A stretch of DNA of 64,000 nt from Neisseria sp. oral taxon 014 str. F0314 (GCF_005886145.1 NZ_CP040504.1:496001-560000), one strand, 5' to 3'. Positions 19,423 to 30,741 are shown, numbered from the stretch's first letter. The notes: a model not told the origin generated them from the letters alone. Made by a program: numbers and translations.

Positions 19423-20083
19423 GATTCATCTCTCCTGAACTGTCGTTAAGCAACGCCACGCCCGCAGACGCCCCAATACGGCTTCCCCCCGCGGCAACCA
19501 TGGCTGCCATATCTCGGGCGGTGCGCACTCCTCCCGAAGCCTTCACTCCCATTTTATTCCCTACGCACTCCCGCATCAGGCGCACGGCTTCCACCGTTGC
19601 TCCGCCGGTTGAAAAACCGGTCGACGTTTTCACGAAATCCGCTCCGGCCGCCAAAGCACAGGCGCACGCCTTGCGGATTTCTTCTTCAGTAAGCAGACAA
19701 ATTTCCAAAATAACCTTCACCAAAGCCTTGCCGTCCGCAGCCGCCACAACGGCTCTGATGTCCGCTTCCACACCGGTCCAGTCGCCGTCTTTGGCCAAGC
19801 CGATATTCATGACCATATCCACTTCGTCCGCACCGTTTGCAATCGCATCTTTCGTTTCGAAAGCCTTGGCCGAGGAAGTGGCCGCCCCCAGAGGAAATCC
19901 GATAACGGTGCAGACCTTCACGTCCGTCCCCGCCAACCGGGCTTTCGCAAAAGCCACCCGCGCGGGGTTCACACACACGGAACAAAACCCGTATTCCGCC
20001 GCTTCGCCGCAAAGCCGCGCTACCTGCGCCTGCGTCGCCTGAGCTGCCAAAAGGGTATGGTCGATTAATTTGCTTTGGTTCAT
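19412..20083 (-). CDS. deoC: Deoxyribose-phosphate aldolase
   Basis: Cleaves 2-deoxyribose 5-phosphate to glyceraldehyde 3-phosphate and acetaldehyde. 223 residues, with the Schiff-base lysine K152 in [17 protein letters not shown], the [10 protein letters not shown] motif, and VKASGGVRT with the second lysine. Its last codons overlap the permease start by 11 bases, so translation is coupled. First gene of the deoxyribose operon. No regulator is seen nearby. Confidence 0.95.
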   Translation of the reverse strand: MNQSKLIDHTLLAAQATQAQVARLCGEAAEYGFCSVCVNPARVAFAKARLAGTDVKVCTVIGFPLGAATSSAKAFETKDAIANGADEVDMVMNIGLAKDGDWTGVEADIRAVVAAADGKALVKVILEICLLTEEEIRKACACALAAGADFVKTSTGFSTGGATVEAVRLMRECVGNKMGVKASGGVRTARDMAAMVAAGGSRIGASAGVALLNDSSGEMNHDY

Positions 20084-20112
20084 CAGAAACTCCTTTGCCG
20101 GTTATCCATAAA

Positions 20113-20139
20113 ATTTTACAAACGCAAAATCACTGTCAA
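20113..20139 (-). promoter_or_regulatory. Possible promoter for the deoC operon
   Basis: On the minus strand TTGACA (20134-20139) is followed after 15 bases by TAAAAT (20113-20118). The spacing is short, so this is tentative. AAGGAG lies at the proper distance before the deoC ATG. The remaining gap up to 20569 has no gene; it contains a degenerate dRS3-like string near 20237 and two DUS inverted pairs. Confidence 0.4.
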
Positions 20140-20479
20140 TCGTATGGAAATACTACATAGCCGGTTTGTCTTTATCAAACCACAAAATAGAAAGTTTGAT
20201 TTATTTCAAATATATAACGAATGAACCTGTTGCCCGTCATTCTTGCGCAGGCGGAAATCCGAAGTTTCGGGTTGCGGCCGTGATTTTCGTCTGTACGGAA
20301 ACGACGGATAAACCGGGGCCGTCTGAAAAATATTTTCAGACGGCCCCGCCCGAACAAACCGTTCATGCCGCTCCCCTGCCGTGCAGCCTGCCCTTCCCTG
20401 CTCCGCCCAGCCGTGCAAACCGCGCTATATCCGTCCGCTTTCACGCCGAATGCCCGCTGTGAAACGGTTTTTCCGCACC

Positions 20480-20556
20480 GGATTTGCTGCTCCGGGCCGG
20501 TAAACGGTTTCACAGTAAAAAGGCCGTCTGAAAAATGTTTTTCAGACGGCCTTTTG
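20480..20556 (+). repeat. Duplicate of the amino-acid permease 3' end and terminator
   Basis: This stretch closely repeats 15861-15936: the codons for the permease C-terminus, the stop codon, the following GGTTT..AGTAAAA spacer and the DUS hairpin, with a few substitutions and one missing C that breaks the frame. No permease sequence is recognisable upstream of it. It looks like a leftover of a duplication or recombination. Its hairpin (20520-20535/20538-20553) now serves as argS terminator. Confidence 0.7.
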
Positions 20557-20569
20557 ATTTTCATACCCC

Positions 20570-22327
<1,758 letters not shown>

Positions 22328-22356
22328 TTAAAAGAATTTGCCGCCCATAAACAGCT

Positions 22357-22950
22357 TTAAATGCCGTCTGAAAGCGTCTTCCGCCCCAAAAGGCAGACGG
22401 TGGAACGCGCCTCCCCGCCCTCCCCCGTGCGGCAGTGTTCCGCGATCAGCCACTCCAACCCGCCAAAGGCCGTCTGAAGCTCCGCCATATCAGCCAAAAC
22501 CGTCCGGTCTTTCGGCCCTTTTTCCAGCGCCGCCTGCTCGGGATGGTAGAACACGCCGATAAAGAGGCCGTCTGAAACCAGCGCGTCGACAATGCCCCGC
22601 GCCAGCCGGCTGCGGACGGGTTCGGCAAAATGGCAGCATACCGAACTGATAACCGCATAATGTCCGGGCGGCATCCGCATCGCGGTAATATCCGCCACCC
22701 GCACGGCAAAATCCACGCCTTTGAGCGCGGCCATTTTCTCGGCCTTGGCAACGGCAACCGGCGAACTGTCCACACCTTCCGCACTCAGTCCGCATTGTGC
22801 CAGAAACACACCGTTGCGCCCTTCTCCCGTCGCCAAATCCAACGCCCTGCCCGCCGCGGGCAGATACGGCCGGACGCGCCGGACAAAATCATGCGGTTCG
22901 GTACCGAAAATAAATTCTTCGGCTGCGTAGCGTTGGTCCCATTTGTTCAT
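22357..22950 (-). CDS. Class I SAM-dependent methyltransferase
   Basis: 197 residues. The start MNKWDQRYAAEEFIFGTEPHDFV and motif I ALDLATGEGRNGVFLA (residues 36-51) resemble TehB/thiopurine-type small-molecule methyltransferases. GVDSSPVAVAKAEKMA is motif II and VISSVCCHF motif IV. Substrate unknown. A DUS encodes the last residues (LSDGI), and another lies at about 22566. Confidence 0.85.
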   Translation of the reverse strand: MNKWDQRYAAEEFIFGTEPHDFVRRVRPYLPAAGRALDLATGEGRNGVFLAQCGLSAEGVDSSPVAVAKAEKMAALKGVDFAVRVADITAMRMPPGHYAVISSVCCHFAEPVRSRLARGIVDALVSDGLFIGVFYHPEQAALEKGPKDRTVLADMAELQTAFGGLEWLIAEHCRTGEGGEARSTVCLLGRKTLSDGI

Positions 22951-23111
22951 CGTCGCTCCGTTCTCGGGATAGTTTTTCGAGGGCAGGCAGGCTGTCTGCT
23001 CGGCCGCAAAACTGCGGTTTCAGACGGCCTGATATGTCCGCCAAACCGTAAATAGAAATAATTTCCGTGCTTATCCGAATCTGTTATCCCTTTAATCAGG
23101 AAAGGAAAATC

Positions 23112-23462
23112 ATGAATCCGACCCGCAGCGCGCTCTGCCTGATGCTTACCGCTCTGTTTGCTTCACCTGTATTTGCCACTCCTGTCGGCAAAGTCAGCGG
23201 CAAAAACGGCAAAATCTTCAGCGGCGAAAATGATACGGTGGTGAAAAAAGACATGAAAAAAGGAGAAACCATCAAACCCCATGCACACGAAAATTTCCGA
23301 ACCGTACTCTTTGCCGTCGGCAAAGGCCGTTTCGACGCTACATTGAACACCGACGAAAAACATCCCGTCGGCGCGGGCGAAGTGTTGAAGTTCGGCGGGC
23401 GGGACGTCATCGAAGCGGTGGCGCGAGAAAATTCTTCGGTTACGATTACGCTGGTCAAATGA
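23112..23462 (+). CDS. Exported cupin-domain protein
   Basis: 116 residues with a signal peptide MNPTRSALCLMLTALFASPVFA and cleavage before TPVGKV. The rest is a small beta-rich cupin: KKGETIKPHAHENFRTVLFAVGKGRF gives the first cupin motif with its two histidines, and HPVGAGEVLKFGGRDVIE the second. Periplasmic; ligand unknown. Preceded by AGGAAA, followed by a shared DUS hairpin. Confidence 0.8.
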   Translation: MNPTRSALCLMLTALFASPVFATPVGKVSGKNGKIFSGENDTVVKKDMKKGETIKPHAHENFRTVLFAVGKGRFDATLNTDEKHPVGAGEVLKFGGRDVIEAVARENSSVTITLVK

Positions 23463-23482
23463 TGCGGTATCGGAACTTCAAA

Positions 23483-23524
23483 GAGGCCGTCTGAAAAACT
23501 GCGATAGGGTTTTCAGACGGCCTC
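23483..23524. terminator. Bidirectional DUS-pair terminator
   Basis: Arms 23483-23497 and 23510-23524 are perfect 15-base complements between the convergent cupin and clpA genes. Confidence 0.78.
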
Positions 23525-23529
23525 TTTAT

Positions 23530-25812
23530 TCATACGGCGGTTTCGGTTTGCTTCCATCCGGCGTTTTTCTTGAATTTCAACACGGCTTCTTCTTTCGCCG
23601 CATCCCAGTCTATCCGCACGTAGCCGCCGTCGGCGAGTTTGCCGAACAGGAGTTCGTCGGCGAGCGGTTTGCGGATTTTTTCCTGAATCAGGCGGTGCAT
23701 CGGGCGCGCGCCCATTTGCGGGTCGAAACCTTTTTCCGCCAAATACTTGCGCAATGCCGGTGTGAATTCGGCTTCAACTTTTTTGTCGAGGAGCTGGTGT
23801 TCGAGCTGGAGCAGGAATTTGTCCACGACTTTGGCGATGACGGGTTCGGACAAGGGCGCAAACGGGATAATTGCGTCCAAGCGGTTGCGAAACTCGGGCG
23901 TGAAGAGTTTGTTGATTGCCTGCATTTCGTCGCCGCGTTCACGTTTGGCGGTAAAGCCGAGGCTGGGGCGGCTGAGGCTTTCCGCGCCTGCGTTGGTGGT
24001 CATAATCAGGATGACGTTGCGGAAATCGGCGCTCTTGCCGTTGTTGTCGGTCAGTTTGCCTGCGTCCATGACTTGCAAGAGGACGTTGAAAATGTCGGGA
24101 TGGGCTTTTTCGATTTCGTCCAAGAGCAACACGCAATGCGGCTGTTTGTTGACGGCTTCGGTCAAGAGGCCGCCCTGTTCAAAGCCGACATAACCCGGCG
24201 GCGCACCAATGAGGCGCGATACAGCGTGGCGCTCCATGTATTCGGACATATCGAAGCGTTGCAGCGGTACGCCCATCGAGTAGGCAAGCTGTTTGGCGAC
24301 TTCGGTTTTGCCGACGCCGGTCGGGCCGGAGAAGAGGAAGCAGCCTATGGGTTTGTCGGGCAGGGCGAGGCCGGAGCGCGACATTTTGACGGCGGCAACC
24401 AGCGCGTCGATGGCGTTTTCCTGACCGTAAACCATGTTTTTCAAATCACGACCGAGGAATTGCAGCACCTGTTTGTCGTCGTGCGACACGGTTTTTTCGG
24501 GAATCCGCGCGACTTTGGCAATGACGGTTTCGATTTGCGCTTTGCCAATGACTTTTTTCTGTTTGGATTTGGGCAGAATCCGTTGCGCCGCGCCTGCTTC
24601 GTCCATTACGTCGATGGCTTTGTCAGGCAGGAAACGCTCGTTGATGTAACGCGCGGAGAGTTCGGCGGCGGCTTCGAGTGCGCCTTGCGTGTAGCGTACT
24701 TGGTGGAAGCCTTCGAACATCGGTTTCAAGCCGCGCAGGATTTGCACGGTTTCGGCGACGGTGGGTTCGACCACGTCGATTTTTTGGAAGCGGCGGCTTA
24801 AGGCGTGGTCTTTGTCGAAAATGGTGCGGTATTCGTCGTAGGTGGTCGCGCCGATGCAGCGCAGCGAGCCTTTCGCCAGCGCGGGTTTGAGCAGGTTGGA
24901 CGCGTCCATCGTGCCGCCGCTCGTGCTGCCCGCGCCGATAATGGTGTGGATTTCGTCGATAAACAAAATGGCTTGCGGGATTTTTTCGAGCTGTTTCAAG
25001 ACGGATTTGACCCGCGCTTCAAAGTCGCCGCGGTATTTTGTACCCGCCAAAAGCGAACCCATATCCAGCGCGTACACTTCGGCATCTTTAAGCGCGTCGG
25101 GGATGTCGCCGTTGACGATTTGATGCGCCAAGCCTTCCGCCAGCGCGGTTTTGCCCACGCCCGCTTCGCCGACCAAAAGCGGATTGTTTTTGCGGCGGCG
25201 GCACAGGATTTGCACCAACCGTTCCATTTCGTGTTTTCTGCCGATTAAGGGGTCGATGCGGCCGGCTTTGACTTCGGCGTTGAGGTTGACGGTGTAGTCC
25301 GCCAGCGCGTCGCCCTTGTTCTCAATATTGCCTTCGTCGTCCTGATTGGGGCCGTCTGAATCGCTCTGTTCGGAGAAACCCGCGCCGTGTGCGATACAGC
25401 GCAGTATTTCGTAACGGGTTACAGACTGGAGCTTGAGGAAATATACGGCATGGCTGTCGGTTTCGCCCATCAGCGCCACCAGCACGTCCAGCGGGGCGAC
25501 GGCTGATTTCCCCGCCGACTGGGTATGCACCATCGCGCGTTGGATGACGCGCTGGAATCCGAGCGTCGGCTGGGTTTCCGCCGTATCAAGCAGATGGTCG
25601 GGTATCTTCGGCGTGTTTTCGGCAATGCTTTCTTCAAGCTGCCGCGACAGCAGTTTCAAATCGGCATGGCAGTTTTCCAGCACGCTTCTGACATCGTCGT
25701 CCTTTTCAATCATCACCAGCAGCAAATGTTCCAGGCTGATAAATTCGTAATGCTGCGAACGCGCCCGACTGTAAAGCAGTTGGAAAATTTTTTCTAATTC
25801 GGCTGAAATCAT
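23530..25812 (-). CDS. clpA: ATP-dependent Clp protease ATP-binding subunit ClpA
   Basis: Unfoldase that feeds substrates to ClpP. 760 residues: an N-terminal Clp_N double repeat (residues 1-145), AAA1 with Walker A GEAGVGKTA and FIDEIHT, AAA2 with GPTGVGKTE and LLLDEIEKAHPDIFNVLLQVMD, and a C-terminal domain with GARPMHRLIQ. Start ATG 25810-25812 (MISAELEKIFQLLYSRA), four bases after the clpS stop, so the two are co-translated. The coding DUS near 25350 encodes SDGP in an acidic linker. Confidence 0.97.
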   Translation of the reverse strand: MISAELEKIFQLLYSRARSQHYEFISLEHLLLVMIEKDDDVRSVLENCHADLKLLSRQLEESIAENTPKIPDHLLDTAETQPTLGFQRVIQRAMVHTQSAGKSAVAPLDVLVALMGETDSHAVYFLKLQSVTRYEILRCIAHGAGFSEQSDSDGPNQDDEGNIENKGDALADYTVNLNAEVKAGRIDPLIGRKHEMERLVQILCRRRKNNPLLVGEAGVGKTALAEGLAHQIVNGDIPDALKDAEVYALDMGSLLAGTKYRGDFEARVKSVLKQLEKIPQAILFIDEIHTIIGAGSTSGGTMDASNLLKPALAKGSLRCIGATTYDEYRTIFDKDHALSRRFQKIDVVEPTVAETVQILRGLKPMFEGFHQVRYTQGALEAAAELSARYINERFLPDKAIDVMDEAGAAQRILPKSKQKKVIGKAQIETVIAKVARIPEKTVSHDDKQVLQFLGRDLKNMVYGQENAIDALVAAVKMSRSGLALPDKPIGCFLFSGPTGVGKTEVAKQLAYSMGVPLQRFDMSEYMERHAVSRLIGAPPGYVGFEQGGLLTEAVNKQPHCVLLLDEIEKAHPDIFNVLLQVMDAGKLTDNNGKSADFRNVILIMTTNAGAESLSRPSLGFTAKRERGDEMQAINKLFTPEFRNRLDAIIPFAPLSEPVIAKVVDKFLLQLEHQLLDKKVEAEFTPALRKYLAEKGFDPQMGARPMHRLIQEKIRKPLADELLFGKLADGGYVRIDWDAAKEEAVLKFKKNAGWKQTETAV

Positions 25813-25816
25813 GTCG

Positions 25817-26134
25817 CTAAATCTCCTCGACTGTACATTGCAGAGGGTGCCCCGCGGCCTTCGCCCGCTGCATGACCTGTAGCTGCTTGGTCTGCGCAAT
25901 GTCGCGCGTGTAAGTGCCGCACAGGCCCTTGCCTTCGTGGTGCACCAGCAGCATCACCGCCACCGCCTGCTCTTCGCCCAACATAAAAACCTCGCTCAGC
26001 ACTTCCACCACGAAATCCATCGTGGTGTAGTCGTCGTTGAGCAGGAAAACGCCGTAACGTTTGGGCGGCGCCGTTTTCCGGTCGTTTTCGTTTAAAAGCG
26101 TGTCTGATTCGTGGGAAGTGTTCGGTCGGTTCAT
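25817..26134 (-). CDS. clpS: ClpS adaptor
   Basis: Adaptor delivering N-end-rule substrates to ClpA. 105 residues: a flexible, polar N-terminus, then YGVFLLNDDYTTMDFVVEVLSEVF with the conserved NDD(Y/F)T motif, and MLLVHHEGKGLCGTYTRDIAQTK. Start ATG 26132-26134 (MNRPNTSHES). Upstream gene of the clpS-clpA pair. Confidence 0.96.
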   Translation of the reverse strand: MNRPNTSHESDTLLNENDRKTAPPKRYGVFLLNDDYTTMDFVVEVLSEVFMLGEEQAVAVMLLVHHEGKGLCGTYTRDIAQTKQLQVMQRAKAAGHPLQCTVEEI

Positions 26135-26247
26135 TTTATATGTGGTTCTGAAAGGATTTTCAAACGGTAAGGATAACGCCGATTTCACATTTTTTCTGTT
26201 GTTTTTTGACCCATTTTAATAAATTTTCTGTTTTTTCCTAAAAATAC

Positions 26248-26276
26248 TTGACGTTTCAGTTTAACAAATGTAAAAA
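26248..26276 (+). promoter_or_regulatory. Promoter and long leader of the cold-shock gene
   Basis: TTGACG (26248-26253), 17-base spacer, TAAAAA (26271-26276). Transcription from here gives an approximately 120-base AT-rich leader before the ATG at 26405. Long leaders are typical of cold-shock mRNAs whose structure changes with temperature. A second AT-rich start region near 26390 cannot be excluded. AGGAAG precedes the start codon. Confidence 0.5.
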
Positions 26277-26404
26277 GCCGCTTAAGCAGAAGTTGGCACT
26301 CGAACAAGCATAAATGTTTTCTGGGAGAAACAAGAAACTTTTAGGTTTTCCGCATTGCCTTAATTTGCTGTTTTTATTAATTTTTTTAGTATAGGAAGTT
26401 TTAA

Positions 26405-26608
26405 ATGGCAACCGGTATCGTAAAATGGTTCAACGACGCTAAAGGTTTTGGTTTCATCACTCCCGACGAAGGCGGCGAAGATTTGTTCGCACATTTCTCG
26501 GCCATCAACATGGAAGGTTTCAAAACCCTGAAAGAAGGCCAACGCGTGTCTTTCGACGTAACCACCGGCCCTAAAGGCAAACAGGCAGCCAACATTCAGG
26601 CAGCTTGA
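26405..26608 (+). CDS. Cold-shock protein, CspA family
   Basis: 67-residue single OB-fold domain binding single-stranded RNA/DNA. The RNP1-type motif KGFGFITP (residues 13-20) and RNP2-type DLFAHFSAI are intact. Begins [17 protein letters not shown] as in neisserial Csp. Likely an RNA chaperone. Own promoter and own terminator. Confidence 0.97.
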
Positions 26609-26633
26609 TTTGGGCGGCTTTGGCCGCAGAAAT

Positions 26634-26666
26634 CATGGCGGGTTTTTAGAATCCCGCCATTTTTTT
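26634..26666 (+). terminator. Rho-independent terminator of csp
   Basis: ATGGCGGG (26634-26641) pairs with CCCGCCAT (26652-26659), followed by a run of T. Not built from DUS. Confidence 0.88.
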
Positions 26667-26821
26667 ATTGTCTGTTCCGGTTGTGGCAACCGGATTGCAA
26701 GATGACGGACTGATTCCTGCCTGCTTTGGCAAACTCATCGGCCGCTTCTCCGACGGCAGACAAACCGGACGGCGCCGAATCCATCAAACGTATCAACCGC
26801 TGTTACCAGCACACATCCGAA

Positions 26822-27043
26822 ATGAAAACAACGATTAAACCCGGTATCTACCGCCATTTCAAAGGCGGCCTCTACGAAGTCGTCGGTACGGCGAAACACA
26901 GTGAAACCGAAGAAGAACTGATTGTCTACCGCGCCCTTTACGGCGATTACGGCCTGTGGGCGCGCCCCGCCGCCATGTTTACGGAAACGGTTGAAATCGA
27001 CGGCGAACCGCTGCCGCGTTTCAGCCTGATTAACGCGTTTTAA
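26822..27043 (+). CDS. DUF1653-type small protein
   Basis: 73 residues: PGIYRHFKGGLYEVVGTAKHSETEEELIVYRALYGDYGLWARPAAMF is the DUF1653 pattern (K..YRH..GN.YEV...A.HSET.E..VVY..LYG....W.RP). Function unknown. Start ATG 26822; the in-frame extension to 26726 has no good ribosome site and a different composition. Followed by an outward DUS pair (27044-27058/27067-27081) and smpB. Confidence 0.83.
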   Translation: MKTTIKPGIYRHFKGGLYEVVGTAKHSETEEELIVYRALYGDYGLWARPAAMFTETVEIDGEPLPRFSLINAF

Positions 27044-27100
27044 TTTTTCAGACGGCCTGATAAAATAGGCCGTCTGAAAAAAATCAGAAGAATCAGATTT

Positions 27101-27547
27101 ATGAGTATTGCCAACAATAAAAAGGCCTTCCACGACTTTTTCATCGAAGACCAGCTCGAAGCCGGCCTCGTTTTGGAAGGCTGGGAAGTCAAAGCCGTAC
27201 GCGCGGGCCGCGTGCAGCTTAAAGAAAGCTATATCCATTGGAAAAAAGATGCTTTCTATTTGGTCGGCTGCCACATTACCGCGCTGCCGACCGCTTCCAC
27301 ACACGTCAAACCCGATCCTGTCCGCCAACGCAAACTGCTGCTGAACCGTTCGGAAATTAACAAACTCATCGGCAAAACCGAACGCGCGGGTTACACCGTC
27401 GTCCCGCTCAACCTGCACTATAACCGCGGCAAAATCAAAATGGACATCGGCTTGGCAAAAGGCAAAAAACAACACGACAAACGCCAAAGCCTGAAAGAAG
27501 CCGACTGGAAACGCGAAAAGCAGCGCCTGATGAAGCAAACCCGCTGA
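27101..27547 (+). CDS. smpB: SsrA-binding protein
   Basis: Partner of tmRNA in rescuing stalled ribosomes. 148 residues: [39 protein letters not shown] is diagnostic, and the lysine/arginine-rich tail ([22 protein letters not shown]) enters the decoding channel. tmRNA itself was not seen in the window. Confidence 0.98.
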   Translation: MSIANNKKAFHDFFIEDQLEAGLVLEGWEVKAVRAGRVQLKESYIHWKKDAFYLVGCHITALPTASTHVKPDPVRQRKLLLNRSEINKLIGKTERAGYTVVPLNLHYNRGKIKMDIGLAKGKKQHDKRQSLKEADWKREKQRLMKQTR

Positions 27548-27615
27548 TGCTTCCGGCAATCCGCCGAAACATCCCCTCCACTCTTTATCGGCTCCGATAA
27601 AACAAAGGAAACAAC

Positions 27616-28068
27616 ATGAAGCAAAAATATATCCTGGCAGCGGCAGCCTCGGTAATGCTGCTAAACGCATGCGGTACATCGTCTAAAATCAAATTGGTCA
27701 AACCGGAAGAAGCGGCAAATATCCGCCACGTCTGCATCATTAAAAATCCCAAAGTAACCCGTCAGGCCGATTTGGACAAATTGTTTGCCGCCGCATTGGA
27801 AAAACAAGGCATCAGCAGCGAAATCCTGTCGCCCGACCAGCGGCAACGCCTGTACGGGCCGGAATGCCGCTACAACCTGCGCTATTTCCGCGTTGCCGGC
27901 AATGCCGAAACCATCCGCAAAGCCGACGTGATTCTGCGTACGCCCGATTATGTGGTCAGCTCTTTGGGCTATTCGTCGGACGATGAGAAATCCTACCGCA
28001 CTTCGCCAGATTTGCAGCGGCAGGTCGACGGCATCGTCGCCCGCCTGCTGGGCAAAAAAGCGGAATAA
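27616..28068 (+). CDS. Putative lipoprotein, unknown function
   Basis: 150 residues. MKQKYILAAAASVMLLNACG is a lipoprotein signal with lipobox LNAC and lipidated C19. The mature part is soluble, with a YNLRYFRVAGNAETIRKADVILRTPDYVVSSLGY region. No named domain is recognised. It has AAAGGAAACA before the start. Probably inner- or outer-membrane anchored in the periplasm. Confidence 0.8.
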   Translation: MKQKYILAAAASVMLLNACGTSSKIKLVKPEEAANIRHVCIIKNPKVTRQADLDKLFAAALEKQGISSEILSPDQRQRLYGPECRYNLRYFRVAGNAETIRKADVILRTPDYVVSSLGYSSDDEKSYRTSPDLQRQVDGIVARLLGKKAE

Positions 28069-28212
28069 CCCTTCCGATTTTTTGCCGCCGGTATTTACAC
28101 GCCGCACCCAATGTTTGCAAAAACACACGCAAGATTGCCATCACCACTCTTTTCAGACGGCCCCGCCGACCCAATAATTGAGGCCGTCTGAAATCCGATT
28201 CGGAGCATTACG

Positions 28213-28563
28213 ATGCCTCAAGCCTCACTCTCCCTGCCGCTGTTTTTAATCCTGTTCGGCGCCATTTGGTTTTTAAAATCCACCGACATCCTGCCCGCCA
28301 CTTCCACCCTGATTGCCATCGGCTTGGCCGTCGTCGGCATTATCGTGATGGTGTTCGACGGCATCAACAAGCAATCCGTTGTTTCCGGTCCGATGCTGAT
28401 TTACGCGGGCGCAGCGGTTTACCTGCACACGCAATACTGGGTCGGTTTCTCGCCCTTGGTGGCGCTGGGCATGATGGTATTGGGCTGCATGCTTTTGTTG
28501 TCCCGCAGCAGCATCGTGCCTTACAAACAGAACAAACAAGTAAAAACGGACGACGGCAAATAG
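28213..28563 (+). CDS. Small polytopic membrane protein
   Basis: 116 residues with about four hydrophobic helices (roughly 7-21, 30-49, 57-72, 80-97) and a short polar C-terminus rich in lysine. Pattern like the LiaF/DUF5668-type transmembrane module, but no firm family. Preceded by a DUS, followed by the hairpin before guaA. Confidence 0.72.
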   Translation: MPQASLSLPLFLILFGAIWFLKSTDILPATSTLIAIGLAVVGIIVMVFDGINKQSVVSGPMLIYAGAAVYLHTQYWVGFSPLVALGMMVLGCMLLLSRSSIVPYKQNKQVKTDDGK

Positions 28564-28578
28564 CCTACATTTCTTAGA

Positions 28579-28625
28579 AAAGGCCGTCTGAAAATGTTAC
28601 AATGCCGCATTTTCAGACGGCCTTT
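28579..28625. terminator. DUS-pair hairpin before guaA
   Basis: 18-base perfect arms 28579-28596 and 28608-28625 followed by a T-run. It closes the membrane-protein gene 40 bases before guaA begins. Confidence 0.78.
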
Positions 28626-28666
28626 TTTGATGCCGTATCCGACCGACTATCCATCCGAAACCAGCC

Positions 28667-30232
28667 ATGACCCAAGACAAAATCCTCATCCTCGACTTCG
28701 GTTCGCAAGTTACCCAGCTTATCGCCCGCCGCGTGCGCGAAGCCCATGTCTACTGCGAGCTGCATTCCTTCGACATGCCTCTGGACGAAATCAAAGCCTT
28801 CAATCCGAAAGGCATCATCCTTTCCGGCGGCCCTAATTCCGTTTACGAATCCGACTATCAAGCCGATACCGGCATCTTCGATTTGGGTATTCCGGTTTTG
28901 GGCATCTGCTACGGAATGCAGTTTATGGCGCACCACTTGGGCGGCGAAGTTCAGCCCGGCAACCAGCGCGAATTCGGTTACGCGCAAGTCAAAACCATCG
29001 ATAGCGAACTGACCCGCGATATTTACGACGACGCGCCGAATACGCTGGACGTATGGATGAGCCACGGCGACAAAGTGTCCAAGCTGCCCAACGGTTTTGC
29101 CGTTATCGGCGATACTCCGTCATGCCCGATTGCCATGATGGAAAACGTCGAAAAACAATTCTACGGCATCCAATTCCACCCGGAAGTGACCCACACCAAA
29201 CAAGGCCGCGCCCTGTTGAACCGCTTTGTATTAGACATCTGCGGCGCGCAACCGAGCTGGACAATGCCGAACTACATCGAAGAAGCCGTTGCCAAAATCC
29301 GCGAACAGGTCGGCAGCGACGAAGTGATTTTGGGCTTGTCAGGCGGCGTGGACAGCTCAGTAGCCGCCGCGCTGATTCACCGCGCCATCGGCGACCAACT
29401 GACTTGCGTATTCGTCGATCACGGCCTCTTGCGCTTAAACGAAGGCAAAATGGTGATGGATATGTTCGCCCGCAACTTGGGGGTGAAAGTGATTCACGTC
29501 GATGCCGAAGAGCAATTCATGGCGAAACTCGCCGGCGTTACCGATCCTGAGAAAAAACGCAGAATCATCGGCGCGGAATTTATCGAAGTATTTGATGCCG
29601 AAGAGAAAAAACTCACCAACGCCAAATGGCTGGCGCAAGGCACGATTTACCCCGACGTCATCGAATCCGCAGGCGCGAAAACCAAAAAAGCCCACGCCAT
29701 CAAATCGCATCACAACGTCGGCGGCCTGCCTGAAAACATGAAACTCCAGCTGCTTGAGCCGTTGCGCGACTTGTTCAAAGACGAAGTGCGCGAACTGGGC
29801 GTTGCTTTGGGCTTACCGCGCGAAATGGTGTACCGCCATCCGTTCCCAGGCCCCGGTTTGGGCGTGCGCATCTTGGGCGAAGTGAAAAAAGAATACGCCG
29901 ACTTGCTGCGCCAAGCGGACGATATTTTCATCCAAGAATTGCGCAACACCACCGACGAAAACGGCACATCTTGGTATGACCTGACCAGCCAAGCCTTCGC
30001 CGTGTTCCTACCCGTAAAATCCGTCGGCGTAATGGGCGACGGACGCACTTATGATTACGTCGTCGCGCTGCGCGCAGTCATCACCAGCGACTTCATGACC
30101 GCACACTGGGCAGAACTGCCGTACTCGCTGCTCGGCCGCGTGTCCAACCGCATCATCAACGAAGTCAAAGGCATCAACCGCGTGGTTTACGATGTGAGCG
30201 GCAAACCGCCCGCCACGATTGAGTGGGAGTGA
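28667..30232 (+). CDS. guaA: GMP synthase (glutamine-hydrolysing)
   Basis: Converts XMP to GMP. 521 residues: glutamine amidotransferase domain with nucleophile C81 in GICYGMQ and QFHPEVTHT, then an ATP-pyrophosphatase domain with P-loop [12 protein letters not shown] (about residue 225), and a dimerisation domain ending KPPATIEWE. Complete. Confidence 0.98.
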   Translation: MTQDKILILDFGSQVTQLIARRVREAHVYCELHSFDMPLDEIKAFNPKGIILSGGPNSVYESDYQADTGIFDLGIPVLGICYGMQFMAHHLGGEVQPGNQREFGYAQVKTIDSELTRDIYDDAPNTLDVWMSHGDKVSKLPNGFAVIGDTPSCPIAMMENVEKQFYGIQFHPEVTHTKQGRALLNRFVLDICGAQPSWTMPNYIEEAVAKIREQVGSDEVILGLSGGVDSSVAAALIHRAIGDQLTCVFVDHGLLRLNEGKMVMDMFARNLGVKVIHVDAEEQFMAKLAGVTDPEKKRRIIGAEFIEVFDAEEKKLTNAKWLAQGTIYPDVIESAGAKTKKAHAIKSHHNVGGLPENMKLQLLEPLRDLFKDEVRELGVALGLPREMVYRHPFPGPGLGVRILGEVKKEYADLLRQADDIFIQELRNTTDENGTSWYDLTSQAFAVFLPVKSVGVMGDGRTYDYVVALRAVITSDFMTAHWAELPYSLLGRVSNRIINEVKGINRVVYDVSGKPPATIEWE

Positions 30233-30273
30233 GATGCGCTGCACGTCCGAATCTGAACACGGAACGGTGCGGC

Positions 30274-30311
30274 AATAATAAAAGACCCGTCTTTGCGGGT
30301 CTTTTATTATT
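30274..30311. terminator. Bidirectional rho-independent terminator of guaA
   Basis: 16-base perfect arms 30274-30289 and 30296-30311 with a 6-base loop, A-rich on one side and T-rich on the other. Independent of DUS. It serves guaA and the convergent membrane-protein gene. Confidence 0.9.
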
Positions 30312-30345
30312 CGTTTTTTATCTTGAGGCCGTCTGAAAAACGGGT

Positions 30346-30741
30346 TTATGCTTCTTCGGGCTTGCGAAACTGCCACACCAGCCAGATACTGAGCAATGTT
30401 TGGAAAACCAGCACCACGAATCCGGCCTGCCGGTTGCCGAACACTTCAAGCAAATCGAAAGGCATTCTGGCATGCCATTTGTGACTGGAGTATACAAAAG
30501 CGGCGGCGGCGACGGAGGACCACATCACCAGCGAAGCGCCCAACAGCGTCATACCCAGCGAATATAACCGCCTGTCGCGGGCGCAAAGCAGGCCGAGAAG
30601 CACCAGCAGAAGCGCCGAAACTGCGTAGCCGCCGAAGAACATCAGTTGGTAGGTTTCGGTTTTGGCAAAGAGCAGCATATCCGCGCCCGCAATCATGCAG
30701 CAGGCGACAGAGAGAATGAAGATACCGAACAGTTTGCGCAT
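30346..30741 (-). CDS. Four-helix membrane protein, unknown
   Basis: 131 residues from MRKLFGIFILSVACCMIAGADML. Hydrophobic segments at about 5-22, 33-52, 58-80 and 104-124, with a short cytoplasmic tail QFRKPEEA. No family recognised. Start at 30739-30741 preferred to an ATG 12 codons upstream because hydrophobicity begins there. A coding DUS is absent, but one lies 20 bases beyond the stop. Confidence 0.7.
   Translation of the reverse strand: MRKLFGIFILSVACCMIAGADMLLFAKTETYQLMFFGGYAVSALLLVLLGLLCARDRRLYSLGMTLLGASLVMWSSVAAAAFVYSSHKWHARMPFDLLEVFGNRQAGFVVLVFQTLLSIWLVWQFRKPEEA

Noticed and set aside
20175..20564. 129-codon open frame between deoC and argS
   Set aside because: Composed of DUS, dRS3-like and terminator sequence; RPSEKHF-type peptides are translated uptake sequences.
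23548..24801. 417-codon open frame on the plus strand
   Set aside because: Antisense shadow of clpA.
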